Assembly: GCF_017808105.1 (NCBI RefSeq)
Contig: NZ_JADBHF010000007.1
Coordinates: 62,001-126,000 of the forward strand
Length of the DNA: 64,000 nt
Reading direction: 5' to 3'
DNA from: Brevibacterium renqingii
Lineage (GTDB): Bacteria; Actinomycetota; Actinomycetes; Actinomycetales; Brevibacteriaceae
Shown here: in pieces, positions 58,012 to 64,000 of the stretch
How positions within the stretch are numbered: position 1 is the first letter of the stretch
Layout of the letters: every line of letters starts with the position of its first letter
Notes under the pieces: model-generated
Told to the model about the DNA's origin: nothing
Databases searched by the model: none
Seen by the model: only the letters and a program-made list of their open reading frames with translations
Made by a program: the position numbers and the translations under genes

Positions 58012-58767
58012 TCAGTTCGTCACGGGCACCGACGGCACGGACACGTCGATCTCCGTGCGTCCGGCTGCGGCGAGCTGAGCCGCTGTCCGCACCTTGAGGC
58101 TCGGGTCGCTCGCGTCCCCGAACACGACCGTGGCCTGGTGCTTGCCCGTGTCGAGTCGGCCCTGCAGGCTCATCGGGTCCTTCGCCTCGATCGTCGTCAG
58201 CTGCTTGCGCAGTTCGGGGCGCAGACTGCCCATGAAGCGGACCACCGCGGCCACGGTCTCCCGGTCGGGCTCTCCGCCCGAGCTGCCGAGCACGGTCACG
58301 TTCTTCGGCGCCTTGTCGACCACGCCGAGATCGACAGCGTGGGCGTCATAGAGCCGGTAGCCGGCAGAGCCGTCGATCGCGAGCACGGGAGTCCGGTCGG
58401 TGATCTCGATCTTCAGTGTCCGCGGGCCGGAGTAGTGGACGGCGGCCTCGGCGGCTTTCGGGAACTCCTCGAGGACGGACTCCTCGACCGTGCCCGGCCG
58501 GACCTGCGGCAGCGGGGTCCCGCGCTCGGAGTCGAGGACGAAGCTGCTCACCTCGTCGTGGTCGACGAGTTCGCCTCCGGTCACGGTCACTTTCTGCAGT
58601 GCCAGCAGCGGTGAGAACCAGGCGACGGCCGCGAGAGCGATGAGGGCCGCGACGATGCCGAGCCCGATGATCCGGGGGCGCCACAGCTGCCTCCGGCGGG
58701 CGCGGATTACTCCGGTGAGGTCGGCGGTGGAGTCGTCGCCGGTGCGGGCTGGGGGAAGCGGCGCCAT
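58012..58767 (-). CDS. ftsQ: Cell division protein FtsQ
   Basis: 251 residues. One membrane helix (about residues 33-52, LGIVAALIALAAVAWF) is followed by the POTRA domain (LQKVTVTGGELVDHDEVSSFV) and the FtsQ/DivIB domain (TLKIEITDRTPVLAIDGSAGYRLYDAHAVDLGV). It links FtsZ to the periplasmic division machinery with FtsL/FtsB. It starts 5 bases after murC, in the murD-ftsW-murG-murC-ftsQ operon. Confidence 0.92.
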   Translation of the reverse strand: MAPLPPARTGDDSTADLTGVIRARRRQLWRPRIIGLGIVAALIALAAVAWFSPLLALQKVTVTGGELVDHDEVSSFVLDSERGTPLPQVRPGTVEESVLEEFPKAAEAAVHYSGPRTLKIEITDRTPVLAIDGSAGYRLYDAHAVDLGVVDKAPKNVTVLGSSGGEPDRETVAAVVRFMGSLRPELRKQLTTIEAKDPMSLQGRLDTGKHQATVVFGDASDPSLKVRTAAQLAAAGRTEIDVSVPSVPVTN

Positions 58768-58772
58768 CGCTC

Positions 58773-60173
58773 TCAGCGCTCCAGTGCGCTCAGCAGCTCG
58801 GGTCCGAGGATCGTCACGTCCCCGGCTCCGAGCGTGAGCACGAGGTCACCGGGTCGAACGCGTTCGGCGACGAACGGGACGGCCTCGGCGAAGGACTCTT
58901 CGAAGGTGACATGATCGTGCGGGACTCGGTCGGCGATGAGTGCTCCGGTGACTCCGGGCACCGGGTCCTCGCGGGCCGGGAAGACGTCGAGGACGACGAC
59001 CTCGTCGGCCAGCCCCAGAGCCTGACCGAATTCCTCCCGGAACTCCATCGTCCGCGAATACAGGTGGGGTTGGAAGATCGCCCACACGCGCCCCTGATCG
59101 GTGACCATTCCGCGTGCGGCGCCCAGCACGGCCCGCAGCTCAGTCGGGTGGTGGGCGTAGTCGTCGATGACGCGCACGCCGGCGGCGATGCCGCGCTCCT
59201 CGAACCGGCGCCGTGTGCCCCCGTAGCCGGACAGTCCCTGGGCGGCGCGTTCGACATCGGCGCCGAGGCTGTGCGCGACGGCGATCGAGGCGGTGGCATT
59301 GAGCGCATTGTGCAGCCCCGGCTGCCGCAGCTCGACCTGCAGCGGCTCATCGCGGCCGGGCAGGTCGAGGACGAAGCGCGAGCCGACGCCGGAGTCGAGG
59401 TCGCGCAGGACGATATCGGCGTCGGGGCCGGTGCCGTAGAGAACGACCTCGGCGCCTTGGGAGCGAGCGTGCGCGGCCACGTCGTGGGAGCCGGGATCGT
59501 CGGCGCAGGCGATGATCGTGCCGCCGCGGGACTGGATGCCGCTGCAGAATTCGATGAACGCCTCGCGCACCTTCTCGGGTGTGCCGTAGTGGTCGAGGTG
59601 ATCGGCCTCGACGTTCGTCAGTATTCCGACTGCCGGTTCGTAGAGGAGGAAGGAGCCGTCGGACTCGTCCGCCTCGGCGACGAAGACGTCACCGGTGCCC
59701 GAATGCGCATTCGTGCCCGTCGTCGACAGCACTCCCCCGATGACGAAGGAAGGGTCGAGGCCGCAGGCCTGCAGGGCCACGGTGGCCATCGAGGTGGTCG
59801 TGGTCTTGCCGTGCGTGCCGGCCACTGCCACGGCTCGGCGGTCGACCATGAGCGAGGCCAGCGCTCCCGAACGGTGGAGGATGCGCAGTCCGCGACGCTG
59901 CGCCTCGACGAGCTCGGGGTTGTCCTTGCGGATGGCCGAGGAGATGACGAGGGTGTCGGCATCGCCGAGGTTGTCGGCAGAGTGTCCGATCGTGACCCTG
60001 GCGCCCAAGGTCCTGAGCACCTCGACGGCGGAGGACTCCTTTGCGTCCGAGCCCGAGACCGTGACTCCGTTCATCACCATGATCCGGGCGATTCCGGACA
60101 TGCCCGAACCGCCGATGCCGATGAAGTGGACGGTGCCGAGTTCGCCTACGGGGACGATGTTCGCAGCGGTCAT
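58773..60173 (-). CDS. murC: UDP-N-acetylmuramate--L-alanine ligase
   Basis: 466 residues. N-terminal Rossmann loop VHFIGIGGSGMSGIARIMV, ATP loop GTHGKTTTTSM near residue 115, and the Mur ligase centre LTNVEADHLDHYG; the C-terminal domain has VWAIFQPHLYSR. It adds the first amino acid (L-Ala) of the peptide stem. The ATG at 60173 is chosen for its GGAAGG site six bases upstream and the 2-base gap from the murG stop. Confidence 0.96.
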   Translation of the reverse strand: MTAANIVPVGELGTVHFIGIGGSGMSGIARIMVMNGVTVSGSDAKESSAVEVLRTLGARVTIGHSADNLGDADTLVISSAIRKDNPELVEAQRRGLRILHRSGALASLMVDRRAVAVAGTHGKTTTTSMATVALQACGLDPSFVIGGVLSTTGTNAHSGTGDVFVAEADESDGSFLLYEPAVGILTNVEADHLDHYGTPEKVREAFIEFCSGIQSRGGTIIACADDPGSHDVAAHARSQGAEVVLYGTGPDADIVLRDLDSGVGSRFVLDLPGRDEPLQVELRQPGLHNALNATASIAVAHSLGADVERAAQGLSGYGGTRRRFEERGIAAGVRVIDDYAHHPTELRAVLGAARGMVTDQGRVWAIFQPHLYSRTMEFREEFGQALGLADEVVVLDVFPAREDPVPGVTGALIADRVPHDHVTFEESFAEAVPFVAERVRPGDLVLTLGAGDVTILGPELLSALER

Positions 60174-60175
60174 GT

Positions 60176-61276
60176 TCAGCCTTCCAGCGCGCAAGTGACG
60201 ATGGCGGCCATTCTGGCCGCGGCGTCGGTGGGATAGTTCAGGGCGAGGGCGGCGCGGCTCATCTGCCCCAGCCGCGTCCGGTCGGTGACGAGCGGCAGAA
60301 TCGTCTCCTCGACGGTGGTCCGGGAGAAGTCGGAGTTGTCGACCATGAGCGAGGCGCCGGCTCGGACGCTTCCTGCCGCATTCAGCCGCTGTTCGCCGTT
60401 GCCGATGGCCAGGGGCACATAGACTGCCGGGACGCCCGCGACAGTGGCCTCGGAGACCGTGGCCGCTCCCGAGCGGGCGACGAGCAGATCGGCCACGGCA
60501 TAGGCCCGGTGCATGCCGTCGACATAGTCGACGACGTGGTAGTCCGGCAGCTCCCGGGTGGCTTCACGCAGGGCCTCGCCCTTGCCGGCGCCGGTGATGT
60601 GGAGGACCTGCACTCCCTTCTCCTGACAGCGGGCTGCGGAGTCGAGGAAGGCCTCGTTGATCTTCTGGGCGCCCGAGGACCCGCCGGTGACGACGAGGAC
60701 CGGGCGGTCATCGCGCAGACCGAGGTCGGCTCGGAAGTCCGCCCGCTGTGCTTCGTCGCCGCGATCGAGTCCGGTGATCTCACTCGGCATTGGCATGCCG
60801 ACGAGGGTGGCGCCGCGCAGCTTCGTATCGGGGAAGGTGATGCCGACCCGCCCGTCCGTGGTGAGCATCGCGCCGAGGCGGTTGGCCATTCCCGGCTTCG
60901 CGTTCGCTTCGTGGACGATGAGCGGGATCTTCGCCTGTCTGGCGGCGAGGAACGCCGGCGGGCAGACATAGCCCCCGACGCCCACGACGGCCGCGACGTT
61001 CCGGGCGGAGATGATCCTCTTGACCTCGGAGACGTTGGCGGCGAAGCGGCCGGGGAACTTGAGCAGTGCGGGGCTGATCGTCCGGGGCATGGGCACCTTG
61101 TCGATGGTGAGCAGTTCGAACCCTGCTCGCGGCACGATTTCGGCTTCGAGGCCGTCGGCGGTGCCGAGCGCCACGATGTCCCAGTCCGGGTGCTTCTCGC
61201 GCAGCCGGCGACCGATCGCCAGCATCGGCGAGATATGGCCGGTGGTGCCTCCGCCGGCCAGGAGGATACTCGTCAT
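60176..61276 (-). CDS. murG: UDP-GlcNAc transferase MurG
   Basis: 366 residues. The N-terminal LLAGGGTTGHISPMLAI, VGVGGYVCPPAFLAA, and the donor-site VTGGSSGAQKINEAF and VARSGAATVSEATVAGVPAVYVP are all typical. It converts lipid I to lipid II at the inner membrane face, giving the substrate for FtsW. The ATG at 61276 starts at the family N-terminus; it begins 1 base after the ftsW stop. Confidence 0.96.
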   Translation of the reverse strand: MTSILLAGGGTTGHISPMLAIGRRLREKHPDWDIVALGTADGLEAEIVPRAGFELLTIDKVPMPRTISPALLKFPGRFAANVSEVKRIISARNVAAVVGVGGYVCPPAFLAARQAKIPLIVHEANAKPGMANRLGAMLTTDGRVGITFPDTKLRGATLVGMPMPSEITGLDRGDEAQRADFRADLGLRDDRPVLVVTGGSSGAQKINEAFLDSAARCQEKGVQVLHITGAGKGEALREATRELPDYHVVDYVDGMHRAYAVADLLVARSGAATVSEATVAGVPAVYVPLAIGNGEQRLNAAGSVRAGASLMVDNSDFSRTTVEETILPLVTDRTRLGQMSRAALALNYPTDAAARMAAIVTCALEG

Positions 61277-61277
61277 C

Positions 61278-62798
61278 TCATTTCCTTCTCTTGCGGGCAA
61301 GCACGGCGAACGAGGATCGCAGGCGATCCCGGTGGACGGCGATGGCCGCCTCGGCGCCCGGTTCGCTGCGGGCGAACGACAGCAGCACACCCACGGCCAG
61401 CAGCGAGGCGATGATCGACGAACCGCCGTAGGACACGAAGGGCAGGGGCAGCCCGATCACCGGCAGCAGCCCGGTCACGACGCCGATGTTGATGGCGGCC
61501 TGTCCGATGAGCAGGGCGAAGTAGCCGGCGGTGGCGACCTGGACCATGAGGTTCTGCGATCGCATGACCACACGGATCATCCCGTAGCCGAGAACGCCGA
61601 AGACGAAGACGACGATGAGGCTGCCGATGAGGCCGAGCTCTTCGCCGATGATCGCGAAGATGAAGTCGTTGTGGGCTTCGGGAAGCCAGGACCATTTCTC
61701 CCGGCTGGCGCCGAGTCCGACCCCGAGCCAGCCGCCGGAGGCCAAGGAGAACAGTCCGTGGTTGGACTGCCAGGCCTGCCCCATGGTGTCGGCCGCGGAC
61801 TGGTCGGCATGACCGGTGAGCATGGCCTGGATGCGCTTGAGCCGGTTCTCGGAGCTGAGGACGAAGAACACGACGGCGGCGGTCAGGATGCTGCCCAGCA
61901 GAAAGAAGTACTTAGTCGGGAAGCCGCCGATGAACAGGCAGACGACGGCCATGGCCATGAGGACGAGGCCGGTGCCGAGGTCATTGCCGCCGACGACGAG
62001 CCCGACGGCGACGAGCACACCGGGCACGACAGGGATCATGGCGTGGCCGAAGGTCGTCATCTTGCCGAACTTCTGGGCGAGGATGAGGCCGAGCCACAGG
62101 GCCAGGGCGACCTTGAGGAATTCGGAGGGCTGGATCTGGAAGCCGCCGAAGCCGATCCAGTTCGCATTGCCCTTGGTGGACTTCCCGAAACCGGGAACGA
62201 AGACGCAGGCCTGCAGGACGATGCCGCCGAGCATCGCCCACCATGCGATGCTCCGCCACACGACCAGCGGCATGAGGCTGGCCGCGAACATGAGCGCGAT
62301 GCCGACCCCGGCGAACATCGCCTGCTTGTTGAAGTAGGCGAAGGAGGAGCCCTCTCCTCCGTCGTAGGAGGTGATCGAGGATGCCGAGAGCACCATGACC
62401 AGTCCCAGGCCGGTCAGTGCGAGCACCGAGACGAGGATGAGGTAGTAGGTCGTCAGCGGATAGGCGGAGACACGGGCGAAGTCCTCCCGCAGAGTCGTCC
62501 AGGCGTGCCTGAGGACCGAGGCGTTCCTCGCGCCTCGCTCCTTCGCAGCGGTCGGTCTGCTCGCAGCGGGCTTCTTCACGGCGGGCTTCTTCGCGCCCGG
62601 CTTCGTGGCCGTGGTCGTCTTCGTGGCCGTGGCCGTGGCCGGCTTCGTGGCCGTGGTCGTCGCGGCGGCAGATCCGCGGGAGGCAGCCGTCTTCGCTCCG
62701 GCCGTCTTCGTCGCACCGGGCGCAGAAGTCGCCTTGGACTTCTTCGCTGTCTTCCGGCGGCGGCGTGCATCCGCCTTCGCGGTGGTCTGCCGGCCCAT
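61278..62798 (-). CDS. ftsW: SEDS peptidoglycan polymerase FtsW with a Lys/Ala/Thr-rich N-terminal tail
   Basis: 506 residues. About ten membrane helices from residue ~115 carry the SEDS signatures (VMLSASSITSY, NWIGFGGFQIQPSEFLKVALALWLG, GNDLGTGLVL, AHNDFIFAIIGEELGLIGSL, GLPLPFVSYGGSSI). FtsW polymerises lipid II into septal peptidoglycan with a class B penicillin-binding protein. Its first ~85 residues are a basic, low-complexity tail of Lys, Ala, Thr and Pro, much longer than in most FtsW proteins. It follows murD with a 1-base gap. Confidence 0.94.
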   Translation of the reverse strand: MGRQTTAKADARRRRKTAKKSKATSAPGATKTAGAKTAASRGSAAATTTATKPATATATKTTTATKPGAKKPAVKKPAASRPTAAKERGARNASVLRHAWTTLREDFARVSAYPLTTYYLILVSVLALTGLGLVMVLSASSITSYDGGEGSSFAYFNKQAMFAGVGIALMFAASLMPLVVWRSIAWWAMLGGIVLQACVFVPGFGKSTKGNANWIGFGGFQIQPSEFLKVALALWLGLILAQKFGKMTTFGHAMIPVVPGVLVAVGLVVGGNDLGTGLVLMAMAVVCLFIGGFPTKYFFLLGSILTAAVVFFVLSSENRLKRIQAMLTGHADQSAADTMGQAWQSNHGLFSLASGGWLGVGLGASREKWSWLPEAHNDFIFAIIGEELGLIGSLIVVFVFGVLGYGMIRVVMRSQNLMVQVATAGYFALLIGQAAINIGVVTGLLPVIGLPLPFVSYGGSSIIASLLAVGVLLSFARSEPGAEAAIAVHRDRLRSSFAVLARKRRK

Positions 62799-62799
62799 C

Positions 62800-64000
62800 T
62801 CAGCACCCCAGGCGGTTGTGGACGGCCTCGGCGAACAGCTCGCCGCGCGTGTTGTAGTTGAGGAACTGGTCCATGCTCGCCGCCGCCGGGGCCAGCAGCA
62901 CGGTGTCGCCGGCCTCGGCGCAGTCAGCGGCCACGGCCACGGCGGCTGCGGCCACGGCCTCGCCGCGGCGCTTGGGGACGCCGGAGTCGACGGCCAGGGC
63001 CGGTTCGATCCGGATCACCTCGAGGTCGGGCACGGTCGCGGCGATCGCCTCACGGAAAGCCGAATCGTCTGCGCCGATGAGCACCAGTGCCTTGATCCGA
63101 TCGCCGTGGTCGTTGAACAGCGAGGTGAAGTCGGCTCCCTTGGGCAGTCCGCCGGCGATCCAGATGATCCTGTCGAAGCTGGCCAGGGATGCATCGGCGG
63201 CATGAGTGTTCGTCGCCTTCGAGTCATCCACCCAGCGGATCCCGTCGGCCTCGGCCACGGTGACCATGCGATGGGCGCCGAGCGAATGCTTGCGCAGTCC
63301 CGCGGAGATCGCCTGGCCCGGCACGTCGATGGCCCGGGCGAGGCAGGCCGCGGCCAGAGCGTTGGCCACCTGATGGGCGGCGGGCTCGCTGCCCTCGACG
63401 CCCGTGGCGATCGCGACGTCGGAGACGGCGGCGAGCTCCGCGGCCGAGGAGTAGCGCTGCGGGATGAATGCCCGATCGACGAGCAGGTCCTCGACGACGC
63501 CGAGTTCGCCGGGACGGGGCACCCCGGTGGTGAAGCCGATGGCCTTGGCTCCCTCGATGACGTCGGCATCCTCGACCATATGCAGGGTCGCCTCATCGGC
63601 GCAGTTGTAGACACAGGCGAGTTTGGCGTTGTGATAGATCTTCGCCTTGTCGGCAGCATAGGCCTCGGCGCTGCCGTGCCAGTCGAGATGGTCGGGGGCG
63701 ATGTTGAGCACGGCCGCGGCGTCGGCGCTCATCGACTCCTGCCAGTGCAGCTGGAAGCTCGAGAGCTCGATCGCGAGCACCTCGAGTCCGGGTTCGAGCA
63801 CGGCTTCGAGCAGAGGGGTGCCGATGTTGCCGCAGGCCTTGGCGTTGAGCCCGGCCGCGATCAGCATCGATTCGAGCATCGTTGTGGTCGTCGTCTTGCC
63901 GTTCGTGCCGGTGATCGCCAGCCATTTCGCGTCGTTGGTGCCGCGGATCCGCCAGGCGAGTTCGACCTCCCCGATGACCGGGACGCCGGCTGCGGCGGCC
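62800..64000 (-). CDS. murD: UDP-N-acetylmuramoylalanine--D-glutamate ligase (partial, N-terminus outside window)
   Basis: The last ~399 residues are in the window; the frame is open to the edge at 64000. The ATP loop ITGTNGKTTTTTM is followed by VLNIAPDHLDWHG, the Mur ligase centre, and RWVDDSKATNTHAADASLASF. MurD adds D-Glu to UDP-MurNAc-L-Ala. First gene of the visible murD-ftsW-murG-murC-ftsQ run; genes such as mraY and murF are expected just beyond the edge. Confidence 0.95.
   Translation of the reverse strand, partial: AAAAGVPVIGEVELAWRIRGTNDAKWLAITGTNGKTTTTTMLESMLIAAGLNAKACGNIGTPLLEAVLEPGLEVLAIELSSFQLHWQESMSADAAAVLNIAPDHLDWHGSAEAYAADKAKIYHNAKLACVYNCADEATLHMVEDADVIEGAKAIGFTTGVPRPGELGVVEDLLVDRAFIPQRYSSAAELAAVSDVAIATGVEGSEPAAHQVANALAAACLARAIDVPGQAISAGLRKHSLGAHRMVTVAEADGIRWVDDSKATNTHAADASLASFDRIIWIAGGLPKGADFTSLFNDHGDRIKALVLIGADDSAFREAIAATVPDLEVIRIEPALAVDSGVPKRRGEAVAAAAVAVAADCAEAGDTVLLAPAAASMDQFLNYNTRGELFAEAVHNRLGC

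Overview
The window looks like a high-GC Gram-positive (actinobacterial) chromosome, most likely Micrococcales and probably Brevibacterium or a close relative; the genus is inferred from overall gene content, not from an rRNA. The evidence is about 63-68 % GC by eye, many GTG/TTG starts, and a set of typical actinobacterial families (DUF3000, DUF3093, DUF3710, DUF4193, SepH, SepF, DivIVA/Wag31, a HelD/HelR-like factor, fused CydDC, coproporphyrin-dependent haem synthesis). No rRNA, tRNA, CRISPR array, prophage or insertion sequence was seen. Both ends are cut inside genes.

Layout. 1-7.4 kb: metabolic and stress genes (NAD(P)-binding protein, DUF817 membrane protein, penicillin-acylase-family enzyme, membrane-anchored alpha/beta hydrolase, MsrB, ElaA-like acetyltransferase, MarR regulator). 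7.4-10.8 kb: haem operon hemE-hemY-hemQ. 10.9-25.8 kb: a conserved core block (DUF3000-rnd, dxs, acnA, TRAM methyltransferase, APC permease with two TrkA subunits, OB-fold protein, DUF3710, dut, DUF3093, DUF4193), in nearly the order I recall for the M. tuberculosis Rv2674-Rv2703 region. 26-36.5 kb: hemH, sepH, cydA-cydB-cydDC and a divergent blaI-M56 peptidase pair. 36.6-46.5 kb: parE, a lipoprotein amidase, sigA, a DUF4192 gene altered by a 52-bp duplication, a spermidine-synthase-like gene and a HelD-like ATPase. 46.6-64 kb: nrdR, hisD, dnaE, an RluD-type synthase, lspA, then the division/wall cluster divIVA-yggT-sepF-pgeF-ftsZ-ftsQ-murC-murG-ftsW-murD, all on the minus strand (transcribed from high to low coordinates, so murD is first and nrdR last).

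How the parts work together. HemE, HemY, HemH and HemQ are the four last steps of coproporphyrin-dependent haem synthesis. Three form one operon; hemH stands alone. A 17-bp inverted repeat of the form TTCTAC-N5-GTAGAA occurs twice, back to back, over the cydA promoter. Ten-of-twelve matches lie in the blaI promoter and over the -10 of hemH. This suggests one BlaI/M56 circuit coupling iron insertion into haem to the haem-rich cytochrome bd oxidase and its CydDC assembly exporter. It is the most interesting candidate system here and rests on sequence pattern only.

Other points: a perfect 18-bp palindrome upstream of acnA, a perfect palindrome between the MarR gene and its divergent neighbour, several -10 hexamers placed 6-8 nt before start codons that lack a Shine-Dalgarno (likely leaderless mRNAs), and the 52-bp duplication that replaces the C-terminus of the DUF4192 protein with about 69 unrelated residues.
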